From NCBI GenBank assembly GCA_043228905.1, contig JBHGNT010000014.1, forward strand, positions 12,710,001 to 12,774,000: a stretch of 64,000 nucleotides of DNA, in the 5' to 3' direction. The stretch is from Azolla caroliniana (taxonomy: Eukaryota; Polypodiophyta). Every line of letters starts with the position of its first letter. Within the stretch, counting starts at the first letter, position 1. The notes below the pieces were generated by a model. The model did no database searches and was not told where the DNA came from. It worked only from the letters and a program-made list of their open reading frames with translations. This document shows, one piece after another, positions 35,001-45,681 of the stretch. Made by a program: the position numbers and the translations under genes.

Positions 35001-35450
35001 TTCCTCCACCGGCAGTAGGAACCCGCCCCCACCGATCTTCAGCTCGCGGAGCGTCTCGTTGGTGAAGGTGTGTCCTATGCAGGCCGGATCTCGTAAGCTG
35101 GGGTCCGATGCAACCCCTTTGATTCGGGATTCGCTGCCCTCCGGTAAGGGCGCCGCAACTGGCCTCACCTTCCGGTCCACAGTCTTGTACTTGGTGCTAA
35201 CTCGGGCCGTCCGTTCCGACTCGAGCCCTCGACCGAAGTCCGCGATGACTTCGTACATTTCTTCGGAACATACCGGTATCGTCCGGTCTTCGTTAAGGTC
35301 TTCTTCGACTACCTTCTCCAGCATTCCCAAGGTGTCGTCGAAGGAGACTGCCTCCACGGCTCCGTTGATTTCTTCGTCAGGGCCGAGAACTCCGCACGCT
35401 CGAAGTCTCCCCTCCGTCTTTGTTTTCTCTCGGCCGGCGATGCCGACCAT
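32094..35450 (-). CDS. Pol (RT, RNase H, integrase) of gypsy element C
   Basis: This frame of 1,118 residues is uninterrupted. RT has RFIQDLQPVN, LPQGGTNSVAH and the catalytic box PFLDDIP (F-L-D-D, as in element A). RNase H begins near YITVDTSPTGIGW. The integrase finger has DSPWAGHRGT and CESCQ, the core has ADRGE and NGKVERG, and WFGPYVV is the GPY/F-like part. No chromodomain follows. The frame is open upstream of the first ATG all the way to the gag stop at 35,573 in the -1 register, so translation could reach it by frameshifting rather than by its own start. It is opposite in orientation to its host element D. Confidence 0.92.
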   Translation of the reverse strand: MVGIAGREKTKTEGRLRACGVLGPDEEINGAVEAVSFDDTLGMLEKVVEEDLNEDRTIPVCSEEMYEVIADFGRGLESERTARVSTKYKTVDRKVRPVAAPLPEGSESRIKGVASDPSLRDPACIGHTFTNETLRELKIGGGGFLLPVEEDRFRRMLGRHGKAFAFSPEEIGCVDPTIVEPMVIFTVPHVPWNLKPIPVPRAHIPKLMELLKQKVVMGILEPSSAPYSNRWFTVPKKNGSLRFIQDLQPVNRVTIRNAGIGPTIDEFAEAFAGRSIYSVGDLYSGYDQFQLAVESRDITTMRTPLGLVRMCTLPQGGTNSVAHMVNAMNKVLRDCIPDITMPFLDDIPIKGCPVEEKDETIGPDGCRRFVVTHIDNCEKVLQRLEDARLTFSGEKSAFGQSEIMVVGHLCGPYGRKPSPAKIEAISAMKPECSSVTEVRRFLGACAFYHIWIPHYAHVAEPLYGLLKKGRRFEWLDKHTESVRKLKEALSAAPALRKAVYRKGTPVYITVDTSPTGIGWVVNQGDEDGNRFPIRFGAKVLSERQRGYAQVKRELWGIVSAVKADKDYLIGTEVIIETDCMPILGMVSGCATPDLAMLRWIAYIKSLDPEIRHISGKDNAMADMLSRARFDDEGGMVSEDEEVGVDFFETAYVTTDGTSTPALNDFDASKYDGEWLQIGGFLKTMTPDASWTKDEANRIRKKAYRFFLRDGYLWKHPKKRDGAPLRVVAMKVEREELLTAYHDSPWAGHRGTWATFEKLKGKYWWPGQYQDVHRFVTTCESCQMHSIVRHRDELHPTYPPTIHFKWMVDLVTMPMGVGQMRYLVLAREDLTNQVEGRALPNKTTAAVCRFLIEDVICRYGCVGKIVADRGELDAEEAAELFDRLGVKLSLTTAYNPEANGKVERGHGPIVKALVRACGGRVGNWPGLLPYALWADRTTHSSVTGYMPTELMFGQKPIMPMERTISSWATVDWRDEMSREELLAARIRQLERRPEDVELAAEKLRVARKKNKARFDRTHRLRPKKIEEGDWVLVYDSSLDNQHRATRKFARRWFGPYVVRSANDNGTYHLAELDGTRMAIPVAGKRIKAFKKRHDDEPDPALLVSSDERSENEEEQTGEE

Positions 35451-35572
35451 CGCACATGCTCCGCTGCCGGAGAAGCAAATTTTCCTACCTATTGTACACG
35501 GTTTTATCGTACAGATGTGGGGTCTTCCCGGAGCATCCGGACTGTCGCGGCCCCACGCCTTGGCAGTCCTCT

Positions 35573-35582
35573 CTAAAAATCC
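35573..35582 (-). promoter_or_regulatory. Candidate -1 frameshift site of element C
   Basis: On the - strand GGATTTTTAG spans the gag-protease stop. The -1 reading GFLERTAKAWGRDSP matches GFLKRTVAEWGSDSP of element A at 18,227. Both elements have pol in the same shifted frame. Confidence 0.6.
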
Positions 35583-37698
35583 TCTCGGTTTTCGGAACCG
35601 AGGGAGTCGCGGTTACGTTCGTGGTTCAGCCTTACCGTCAGAAACTGGACCGAATGGCGCCCGTCTTGGCTTTTGACCCTTGCGTAGGCCGAACCATTGT
35701 CCAGCACCTTGGTCTCCATTCGCGCCGCCGTGATGTACGGCTCTCCCAGTATGACCGGATGCGAAGACGTCTCCTGCACGAAGAAGTGCTGGTCAATCTC
35801 GACGTCGCCGATCTTGACTCGCACATTCGGACAGGCCCCGTGCAGTTCCTCGGTGGCGCGCGTTGCTGCCCTTATTTTCCACCCGTGCTTGGTGTTGATC
35901 GGCCATTTGCCCTTCTTATAGAAGTCCATGGACATCAAATTGATCTCCGATCCGTGGTCCACCAAAGCTATCACCGGTTCCTGGACATCGCCGATCTTCA
36001 CCGGGGTTTCCGTGGTCGCTCGGGCCCAGTGTGGTCTCGAATAGTGGCTTTCCGCCCACTCGTCTCCCAGCGCCATGTCGTCTAGGTGCGTCGTCCGCAC
36101 TTCCACCGGTCTTTCCGGTTCTGTCTCCGTTGACAGCCTCTTCCGTTTCACCAAGTCCACGATGGAGTCGTGGAACTCCTTCTTGGCGATTCCCAGCACC
36201 TCTCGTAACGACAGCTCCACCTTGCTGTCGAGGATCCGTTCCTCCAGGACCTTTCGTAAGTCCGTGGTCCTTTCTATCTCCGTCCCCAGACGGTACCCGC
36301 CCTTCTGGGGTTTATCTTGCGTACCGGCCCCGCCGGCTTCGTCCCGTCGTGGCCCGGACCGGGTCTCGTATCGTTGTGAGGGCCCGGTCGTCCCGGGTTT
36401 CCCCACCCGCTTCTCTTCTACCAGAGCCTCGTAGTTCCGGCAAGCGGCTTCCACGAAGCCCGTCTTTTCCTCGACCGGGTCGCTCCACCCGGTCATCTCC
36501 CGTACCCGTTTCTTCGCACGGTCCGATTCCTCCCTTTTTAGCTCTGCACCGGCAAGGCCTTCCAGCATCGTCGGCCAGAATCCGGCTTTGCTTTCCCTTC
36601 GGGCCTCGCCGCCCCCGACTCGAATGCCGGCCGACGCCGAGTAGTGGACGGTTTCCGCGTGTCGGGCCGCCGCCTCTTCCATCACCCTTTTCATACCACC
36701 TCGCCCGTCGTTTCGGCTCAGGGCCCTTCGGGTGTCGCTGGCATGCACCCGTCCTTCCCACAGGTACACCACCCTGTCCCTCAGCGCCTCCGCGAAGTCG
36801 CCGCAGTCCTTCCGAATGTGGCCGACTTCATCACACCACATGCACCTGTTTCCTGCCGCCGGCCGTCGGTCACGAGCCGGTTCGCCACCTTCTCTTCGGG
36901 CTTGCGCGATTTGGAGGTCCTTTACCGCCCTCGTCAATTCCTCCAGCGCCGCTCCTCCGGTTGAGCCTCTGACTACGCCGGTCGAAGCCGAACCGGTTTC
37001 CAACCACTCTCGGGTCTCTTCCTTTCGCACCTGTGGCGCTGGTTCGAACTTCCTTGCTGCGACCGAGCCCGACCCGGTTACCCCGTTATCCGCCCATTCT
37101 CGCCGTTTGTCGAAACGGCCACAGACTTTCTTGACAGCCGCCCAGTCGGTAGTGAGCCCGTCTTCGGTTTCCAGCAAGAGGCCCACTTGCTCCCGATCCC
37201 GCTCGTCGACCGACTTGACAAACAGCAAGACCCGGCTCGTGTCCAGGATGGTTCGGTCGAGCGCCGAAAGGCGCGCAAAGTTTTCCTAAACTCCCGGAGG
37301 AGTGCCGACGCGTTCCTTCCCTTCCCCGGGGACTCCACCCATTCCATGAACCTTCGCTTCGAAAGCCGGAGCGCGTCGTCCAGCCCGTATTTCTCTAGGA
37401 GCCGACCTTCGAACTCCTCCCAGGTACGGCTCTCCGCCCGCACCTCGAGCACCTCCGCATGGATGCTCGGCATTGCCACTCGGGGAAATCCGGCAAGACG
37501 CCTTTCTTCCGGAATGTCCCGCATCAGCATTTCTGCACCGTAGGACGCCAGATACTTCGTGGCATCCCTCCCATCGAACCGGCCGATCGTGCCGACGACC
37601 GCCTCGATAGCTCTGTCGAGGGCACTGGTGCCCTCGCGCGCGTTTACCATCCGATCCACGGCCGAAGCCATGGCCTCTGCAAGATCCGACCCCCTCAT
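35573..37698 (-). pseudogene. Gag-protease of element C with a one-base frameshift
   Basis: Gag starts at ATG 37,698. Near 37,277 the frame shifts: a T run of three in AAAACTTTGCG reads correctly only if it had four, after which FARLSALDRTIL matches element A's FGRLSARDQTIL. From there the frame is open to 35,573. The zinc knuckle is CMWCDEVGHIRKDC and the protease motif is LVDHGSEINLM, again DHG for DSG/DTG. Everything else looks intact, so the deletion appears recent, or could be an assembly error. Confidence 0.88.
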
Positions 37699-37720
37699 CT
37701 TCTGCTCTTCTGCCGCCTCT

Positions 37721-37739
37721 TTCACGTCGGGTTCACCAA
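37721..37739 (-). other. Primer binding site of element C
   Basis: The - strand reads TTGGTGAACCCGACGTGAA a few bases after the 5' LTR, identical to element A. Confidence 0.75.
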
Positions 37740-37742
37740 AGA

Positions 37743-38535
37743 TGTCGTGTTATTACGCAAGTGCGTGTGGAAACGAGGCGGGACCGCGGGGGTCTCGAAC
37801 CAAAGAGCAAGCGAGGGAGGAGAGAGAGAGAGAACCGGCTACGCAGGACCGGGGATACAGAGGGACACGGCCCTTCAGCACGGAGAACGCGAACGAACAC
37901 CGACACAGACAGATGCGAATGACTAAATATATATATTAAGAATGGCTAAACACGACTACAACCCTCGATGGGGCACAGGTTGGTTACAACCGAGCAGGCC
38001 GGCGAACAGATGCCGATGCCTGTTCGCTTCGACGCACAAAGGGGTAGCCGGTCGGAGGTGCTGCCGGAAGCACTCGGGCGTTCCTCGAAACAGCGCGAGC
38101 CTCCTCGGAACCCTGCACAGAAAAGCTAAGGAGCTCGAGAAGGAAGGAAACAGAGAGCGAAGCGTCCAGAAACGGTCCGACAGCACTTCGTCCTCTCCGC
38201 CCCCCCAGATCCCTGCAACAGCTCTTTCCCGCTCTTATATAGTCCGACGAGCAGGCCGTCATGTCAGCTTTATTCCCTGTCCCTTTCGAACAGGGATCCG
38301 CTCCGTTCTTCACGCATCCGCGTAGTTACGCCGCCGACTCGTGCCGTCCCTTAGCTCGCGCGCGCGCCCTAAAAGACTGTTCGCGCGGTCTTTGTCTCCA
38401 CTCGTGTTAGGGCCCGTTCCTGCCGATTATCCTCCTAACTCGCCTCTATGTTCGACTTGGAGCGTGCGCGCGTGAGGAACCGGTTCCCACGCCTTGGTCT
38501 GCCGATTCCGCTTATGGACGGTTTTCTTCACGACA
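37743..38535 (-). repeat. 5' LTR of gypsy element C
   Basis: It is identical to 31,230-32,022 except at two bases by my reading. A TATA box (TATATAAGAGC on the - strand) is at 38,231-38,241. Confidence 0.94.
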
Positions 38536-38539
38536 ACGT

Positions 38540-40578
38540 GCCTCCGCTTCCTTGGGTACGTCATCTCCTCCGACGGAATACAAATGGACCCGGAGAAGAC
38601 AGAAGCAGTCCAAAAATTCCCACGCCCCACCACAGTCAAGCAGCTTCAACGCTTCCTCGGCCTCCTCACGTTCTCTCTTCGTTTCATCTCACGGCTAGCC
38701 GACCTGTCAGCCCCACTACGCGCGCTCCTACAAAAAGACGCACCCTTCCTGTGGACCGAAGCCTGCGAATCCAGCTTCCTGCAGCTCAAGAGAACACTCC
38801 AAGCCTCTGACCTCCTGGCCCACCCTGATTTCACGAAGCCTTTCCATCTGCAGACGGATGCCTCCAATGTCGGCCTTGGTGCGGTCCTGCTCCAATCCGA
38901 CGACAACGACCAACTCCGCCCGATTGCCTACATCAGTCGGTCACTTACCAAAGCCGAACAAAATTACTCGACAACTGAAAAAGAGTTCCTCGCCATCGTC
39001 TGGGCATTCCATCGTTTCCACCCATACCTTCACGGATCAAATACATCAGTCGAAACCGACCATCGGCCATTGCTCTCCCTCATAAAGAAGGCTCATCCAC
39101 CCGGCCGCTTACTTCGTTGGGTTTTGGCGCTACAGGATTACACATTCACTCTGCGCTATCGCCATGGTCCACAAAACATCGTCACCGATGGATTATCCCA
39201 CATATCCTTTCAGGCGAACCAGATAACCTCCAACACAATCGATTTCCCCATATCCTCGTCCCAAATGGCCAACATGCAACAACACGACAAACAAATCCAA
39301 GATATCTGCCACCGCCTACGAGCTGAACCGACATCATCCCTCACCAAGCAATTCATGATCCAGGATAATGTCCTACTTTTTTGTCAAGTAGGCAAAGAAC
39401 CCTGAGTCTACATGCCTGAGCAACTACGCCAGTCTTACCTTCGTTTCTTCCACGATCACCCGTTGTCCGGCCACTTGGGTTTTCATAAGGTGCTCGACAA
39501 AATTCGTCGCAAATTCTATTGGCCTGGGCTACGCCACGAGGTCGCCTCCTACATCAAAGCATGCAACTTATGTCAGGCCATCAAATCACCTCAAGTGGCT
39601 CAAGGCCTCTTACATCCGATACAAGTTCAAGCTCCATTTGAAATCGTCGGATGGGACATTATGGGCCCCTTTCCCGAGTCACAAGGAGGGAACAAATTCA
39701 TCCTCGTCATCACCGAGTACTTGACGCGTTGGGCTGAGACGGCCGCTATCCCAGATGCAAAGGCTATGACCATCGCCTCCAAACTATTGGAGAAAATCAT
39801 CTTCCCCCACGGTTGCCCACTCCAAATCTTGTCCGATCGAGGACCCCAGTTCAACGGTGAGCTCCTACGCCTCGTTTCAACACAACTAGGAATCCAACAG
39901 TTATTCACGTCACCCTACCATCCCCAAACGAATGGGTTGACGGAGCGCCTCAATCAAACCTTAAAACAACAAATCTCAGCCTACATCGATCTGCTGCACT
40001 CAACCTGGGACCGAATCTTGCCCTTCGTTACGCATGCCTACAACACAACTGTGCAAGCCTCTACCCGCATTAGCCCATTTCGGGCCCTTTACGGAAGGGA
40101 CCCGCGCTTACCCCCAAAAGTGGCAGTCCCGCAACCAACCACACGACTCCACGCTGACGCAGTGTCTTGGTGGTCCCACCTACAACAACTCCAGCCCCTC
40201 CTCCGCAAAGCCATCACGAGCAACCTGCACCAGGCACAACTACGCCAAAAACGACAACACGATATAGGCCGTGTCGACCATCAATACCACGTCGGTGACA
40301 AAGTCCTCGTCTACTTCCCCATCCGTCGCCGTGGTCTCAGCGAATCGCTCATGCACCGATGGATCGGTCCCTTCGAAGTTCAAAAGCAGATACGCGACAC
40401 TACATACCTGCTCCGCCGCGCCTCCAACAACCGCTCTACCTTTGCTCACCAGTCTCGCATGAAGCCCTTCCATCAACTACCACCGCCCCCGCCCACACTC
40501 ATGCCTACGCCCACGCCCGTGTCATCCCCCCGTCTGGAACCGTCGTCCACGCCTCGTCGCGCTTCGACTGCACAGTAA
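38540..40578 (+). pseudogene. RNase H and integrase of element D, 3' part of pol
   Basis: Pol resumes with CLRFLGYVISSDG after element C. RNase H has FHLQTDASNVGLGAVL and TEKEFLAIVWA. After TGA at 39,403-39,405 (KEP*VYMPEQLR, likely CGA originally) the same frame continues through the integrase. That part has an H-H-C-C finger (HPLSGHLG..CNLCQ), a D-D-E core (VGWDIMGPFP, LSDRGPQF, NGLTERLNQ) and a WIGPFEV module. It ends in a Pro-rich tail at 40,578, 23 bases before the LTR. Opening reads to 38,494 lie in the LTR of element C and are not part of D. Confidence 0.88.
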
Positions 40579-40591
40579 CTTTTTTTTTTAC

Positions 40592-40601
40592 AAGGGGGAA
40601 T
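40592..40601 (+). other. Polypurine tract of element D
   Basis: AAGGGGGAAT directly precedes the 3' LTR. Confidence 0.7.
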
Positions 40602-40860
40602 TGTGGTGGTCACATGGACCACACCTAGATTAGGCCCCTACCAAGCCCCATGCACCACACATAGACCACACCCAAATTAGGCCCCTACCAAGCCTCATGC
40701 ACCACACCCAAACTAGGCCCCCACCAAGCCCCATAATTAGTAGAGCTAATTGGAGCGGGAGAACACCCTCCACGCTAGGAGAGAGTCTATAAAATGTAAC
40801 TTGAGACATAATGAAAAGGGGGCTATTCTTGAGAGCATTTCACATCTTGAGCATTTCACA
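40602..40860 (+). repeat. 3' LTR of gypsy element D
   Basis: It equals 23,330-23,588 except for one A/G difference in 'cgctaggagag'. It is followed by ATAT. Confidence 0.92.
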
Positions 40861-43030
40861 ATATGATGGTTTGCATACACATAACAAGAGTGCTTCTTGC
40901 CATGAGATAACCAAGTGTTGAACACATGAAGAGCCAAGAAACTTAAGTGAAATACATCCGTTCAGTAATTGCCACCAGAAAGCCTTGGTCGTTGTCCTCC
41001 CATATGTTAAACTTGTGTTCTCAATGAAATATTGAATAGTAGATATCCATGGTTGTGAGTCTCAACACATGTCTTGTAATAATGAAAAGCTATAGTATGA
41101 GTCATCATATGAATAGATAAGTCCAATATTCCAACTCCTCCTTAGGGGTTGTTAGATGATTCCATGCAACGCATGTGATTCCCATCTTATCCCTCTTCCT
41201 CCACAACAAATATTGAAGAGGTTGCAAAACAGAATGCAAAGCCATCTTTGTCCATGGCAACAATGGCAAGTAATATAATATCATGGGTTCCATAATACAT
41301 TGTACAACCTTCAAGTGTAAATGAAATGGCCAAGATTGTGACTTCAAATACATGAGCTTATCTCTTAACTTACTATACATCCATTCAATCAATTGACCAC
41401 TTGTAACCTTCATTCTTAAGGGATATCCCAAGTGTTGAAAAATAGGGTCTTTCCTCACCACAGATCCTTGCCATCCTAAACATTCAAAATCCCTTTCAGT
41501 ACATGATATGAGACTAGACTTCCTCCAATTAATATCTAACCAGAAGCCAATGCAAATTGGTTCCATAAAAGCATCCCCTTCTCAAGATTATCTCGTGAGG
41601 CTTGTAGAAACATGAAAGAATCATCTGCCAAAGCTTGTGCTACTACTTGCCCTCCAAATGGAAGGTGTAGATCCACAATGTCACCATTTAATGCAAGCCT
41701 TGATAACATCACTAACAAGGGATGAGTAACTAGAGAAAACAATAATAAGCTAAGCAGGCATCCTTGACGAATAGAACTTGTGAGCACAATATCCGATGTA
41801 ACTCCCCCCATTCAACATTACTCGAGACACTGCATCTTGTCCTAATAAAAATATGAGGTGAGACATACAAGGTCCAAAGCCCATTGTATGCATTAACCCA
41901 AAAACAAAGGACCAATTAACATGATCATAATCTTTCTCCAAATCTAATTGCACCATAATCAATTCTTGGTGCGTGTATCATGCATAAAGCATCGCCATTT
42001 GAGCATTCAACACATTATGCAATATATTCCTACCTGCAATAAAACCATATTGGGCGGGATGTATCAACTTAAATACTTTTGTAATCTATTTACCAAGACC
42101 TTTGAAAATATTTTATACAACCCCCCACCAAAAAAATAGGCCTCCATTGATGAAATGACTTAGGAGATGCCACCTTCTGAACTAATTTAATTAGACCAAC
42201 CTTCCAAGCTTGAGGCATACAACCAAAATCCCAACAACGTTGAAACATCCAAATTAAGGGCGCTTTTAAAATGTTTGGATATCGCTTAAAATTTTCATCT
42301 CTCAAGCCATCCTAACTAGGACTCTTACCACTAGGAAGATACCTTAAAATCGTGTCCACCTCATCCTCAAGGAAATCCACATCAAAATCATGACTAATGA
42401 GGTCGTGCACAATATATCTAACCACATCATAAAATCACGACGTGCTCTACTCACCTCAATTGTCATTAACACATATTGCAATTATTGTAGCAGGATGCAC
42501 TACAAATTTATCCCCTTGCTTCACATGTACCACATTCGATTGAGCATAGGTAGGATGTAATGCTTGGAAAAACAAATGAGATGAACATTGATTATCTATG
42601 AGCCCATCCCTGAGTTGTCGCATCTTAGAATAATGATAAAATTTGGCATTGCAACTAAGAAATAATAATAATAACAATAATATGCTCCTCATCTAATAGT
42701 GCATGTATCAATAATGCAGTACACCTAGAGAGAACTTGTGAAAATTGTCAGAGAAAACCTCGCCATAGTTGGGCATTAGTTACCCCATACATATGATGAA
42801 TGATCTTAATGTTTCGTAAAGTGATATCCCATGCTTTAACTCCTTTAAAATCCAGTTGTTGTGAAAAATCACCAAAATTTGCATCATTAGAGGTTGAAGC
42901 AAAAGTGAGGTGTTAAAGTGCAATCGACGCTTTCCAAGTAAGGATTTATACATGTCAATGGCATGACTACAAACCTCCAAACAAATAGGAAAGTGGTATG
43001 TAGTTCCCACATCTTGTAGACCTTTTATAT
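40861..43030 (-). pseudogene. LINE reverse transcriptase segment
   Basis: Pieces in several frames spell an L1-type reverse transcriptase: W.GLRDENFKRYPN, MPQAWKVGLIKLVQK, QLDLEKDYDHVNW, IRQGCLLSLLLFSLV and ALADDSFMFLQ. The last is the A-D-D catalytic box. Downstream comes a region with YLPLLPWTKMALHSV and LLWRKRDKMG. Frameshifts and stops break it many times. It continues upstream at 48,537 past element F and downstream at 23,329 past element D. Confidence 0.8.
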
Positions 43031-43417
43031 TGTAACAAATCAAGAGATGGATTTTATGCAGCGGAATAGATATGAATTGTGTGTGTATGAGAGAGAGTGT
43101 GTGTGAGAGAGACAAGGAGTAAGACACCGAGAATACGCAAGGTAAAGTATATTAACAAAGGAGAAAGACTCAACATTGTACAAGGTGGGAGGAGGGTGCT
43201 TTATATAGTCACCCTCTCTCTTCATTAACTACAAGACTCATGGAGCATGGGGAATGTGAAAGCTCATAGGTTATGTGTCATAGAATATGATTCTATGACT
43301 CATACTAAATGCTAGAATACAAAGTGGTGACATAATGGTGACTCTTGACCATTGGAGTGTCTATTCACTCTCAAGGTGAGTTCACACACTAGACCAAGTT
43401 GAGCTTGATTCTCAACA
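43031..43417 (-). repeat. 3' LTR of copia element F
   Basis: It starts TGTAACAAATC and ends TTCTCAACA. On the - strand a TATATAAAGCACC box is near 43,197-43,209. A polypurine tract (CTTGAGGGGGCG on the - strand) follows at 43,418-43,432. Confidence 0.88.
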
Positions 43418-43656
43418 CGCCCCCTCAAGCTCAAGTCGAGTCGGTTTCAGACGGTATTTGAAATCCGCTTCTACTCGCGTTCCGAAGTCCATGTCAACTC
43501 ACGTAGAGTCGCATTTATGCGGAGTTGCGGAATCTGTGCTCCAGCTTGCGATGTGCGTAGTTGCAAAGTCTGTGCTTCGGCTTGCGTCTTTCTTCGCGGC
43601 TTTGCGCGGTAGATCGGCTCTTCGCGGCTTCGTTGCGCGGTTGCGGAATCCACACG

Positions 43657-44378
43657 TTATTGCGTAGTGTCTTCAGTACTCCCCCTCAAGCTTGGCAGGT
43701 CAGGGATTGTCAATCCAAGATCGATCATGAATTGCCATAGCTTGTCAGCTCCTAAGGCTTTAGTGAAGATATCGGCCGTTTGAAGATTTGTGCTAATGTG
43801 TTGTAGGTCGACATCGCCAGCTAGAACGCACTCTCGGATGAAATGATAGTGCGCCTTGATGTGCTTTGTCCACGCGTGGAACACTGGGTTTCGAGCCAGA
43901 TAGATACTGCTCATGTTGTCGCAATAAAGGGAAGTCGGATCCTTTATGGGTACGCCTAGATCCTTGAGTATCCTTTTGAGCCATACGGCTTCACATGTGG
44001 CCACTGCCACGCCCCTGTATTCCACCTCTGTGCTCGAAAGAGTGACAATTGGTTGCTTTTTGCTGCTCCAGGATATTGTTCCGCTGCCGAGGGAAAAAAC
44101 AAATCCGGATATTGATCTTCTATCGGCTTTGTAGACGGCCCAATCGGCGTCTGTGTACCCCTCGATGCGTATTGGCATCGCGGTCTTGTAGAGGATGCTG
44201 CAATCCATTGCGCCACTCACGTATCGTAGAACTCGCTTAGCGCAATCCAAGTGAGTATCACGCGGTGTTTGCATGAATTGACTAAGGAGACCGACCGGAT
44301 AACTGAGATCAGGTTTAGTGATCCTGAGGTAGATGAGACTCTCGATGAGTTGCCGATACTAAGTTGGCTCACACGCTT
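43657..44378 (-). pseudogene. Copia F RNase H region
   Basis: The frame encodes RLIES.IYLRITKPDLSY, then RNase H with YTDADWAVYKADRRS, SWSSKKQPIVTLSSTEVEYRG and HIKAHYHFIREC. It is cut from the RT part by TAG near 44,359. The tail to 43,657 has low similarity to anything I know. Confidence 0.82.
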
Positions 44379-45558
44379 TGGTGCTGGAGTTCGCATCTAG
44401 TTTGAGATTGTGATCGAGCGGGGTTGCTGCGGATTTGCACTCAGCCATCCCGAACTTGTATAACAAGTTGAGGATGTAGTGCCGTTGAGAGATCATGATT
44501 CCGGCCGGAGTCCGAATTACCTCGATGCCGAGGAAGTAGTGGAGCTCCTTCATGTCCGTCATCTCGAACTTGTCAGAAACGAGAGATTTGACCTTATTGA
44601 TTTTGACGAGATGCTCACCTCCAATGACTAGGTCATCCACATATAATATGATGACGATCGGACTTGCGGACTCGCTTTGTATGTAGAGGGAGTTGTTCGA
44701 TTTTGACATACGGAAGCTGATTTGATGAAGATATTGCGTTATCTTCGAATGCCAAGCACGCGGTGCTTGCTTGCGGCCGTAGAGTGGCTTCTTGAGTCGG
44801 CATACAACTTTCGGATGGGTGCTCGAGTTGAAGTCGGGTGGTTGTATGATGTACACCTCCTCTTCTAATTCGCCTTGTAGAAAGGCATTCTTGACGTCCA
44901 TTTGATGGAGGTGTCACCCTTTTGCCACATCAAGCACAATTATGGTCCGTACCATCGTCATCTTTGCCACCGGGGCAAAGGTCTCCTCGTAGTCAACTCC
45001 GTGCATTTGGGCGTAGCCTTTCGCTACGAGTCGCGCTTTGTAGCGGTTGACGAAATCGTCGGCGTTGTACTTCACTTTGTAAATCCATCTGCATCCGATC
45101 TCCTTTTTGTGTGGTGAGGTGGGAACGAGATCCCATGTCTTGTTCTTGCGTAGTGCCTGCATCTCCTCGTTCATGGCTTCGATCCATCGCAGATCCTTGG
45201 CTGCTTCGGAAAATGTTTCCGGCTCGCGTACTGTCGCCACCTTCATCATAAAGGCATAGTGATATGCCATGTAGTCATTGTAGCCAAATTGGCTGACTGG
45301 ATTCTTTTCACGGGTGGAGCGACAGAGCTTTTCATTTGAAGAGATGAGGGCTTTCTTAGCTCCGATTGGTACATCGAAGCCGCTGAACTCACTGTCGAGT
45401 GAGTGAGTCGACTCATCATCGTCGAAGTGATCGTCTTCGTATTCCGACATTTTCGCCTTGCCTTTGTCCATCTTCGGGCTAGGCCGTGATGTGCTTTGAT
45501 CGCTCAAAGGCTCTTGTGGTCCGCTCAGTCGGGTCGTGATCGGACTTTCTTCGAACAT
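44359..45558 (-). pseudogene. Copia F reverse transcriptase
   Basis: Two pieces in neighbouring frames give GCRWIYKVKYNADD, NRYKARLVAKGYAQ, QMDVKNAFLQGELEEEVY and ILYVDDLVIGG. A TGA (VAKG*HLHQMDV, where tryptophan is usual) separates them near 44,914. The linker before RT is rich in acidic and serine residues, as usual between integrase and RT. Confidence 0.85.
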
Positions 45559-45681
45559 GCGCGTAAGGAGATCTTCCTCTATCTCTTGTTCGGCGGATTC
45601 CGGGTCGAGCGGAGTCGGAGTCGAAGTTGTCTCTGGTGCGTACCAGGATGCGGACTCGTCAAAAACGACGTCTCAACTTAC

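Larger units (their letters stand above)
31230..38535 (-). mobile_element. Gypsy element C, complete and young
   Basis: Two 793-bp LTRs flank gag-protease and pol on the - strand. I count two differences between the LTRs, which makes this the youngest insertion of the stack. Target duplication is ACGT (31,226-31,229 and 38,536-38,539), and its removal restores element D's frame. It is related to element A over both proteins but has an unrelated LTR body. A one-base deletion in gag near 37,277 is the only break I see. Confidence 0.94.
23330..40860 (+). mobile_element. Gypsy element D, split by copia B and gypsy C
   Basis: Short 259-bp LTRs enclose gag, protease and pol of a second gypsy lineage with a normal DSGSS protease and YLDD reverse transcriptase. 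The target duplication is ATAT (23,326-23,329 and 40,861-40,864), or AATAT if the LTR ends one base earlier. Copia B sits in gag and gypsy C in pol. Taking each out with one target copy restores the frame. Three in-frame stops and two lost zinc-knuckle cysteines show it is dead. Confidence 0.9.

Noticed and set aside
38427-38639. Frames spanning the LTR of element C and element D pol
   Set aside because: They cross the insertion boundary; the true pol frame of D restarts at 38,540.
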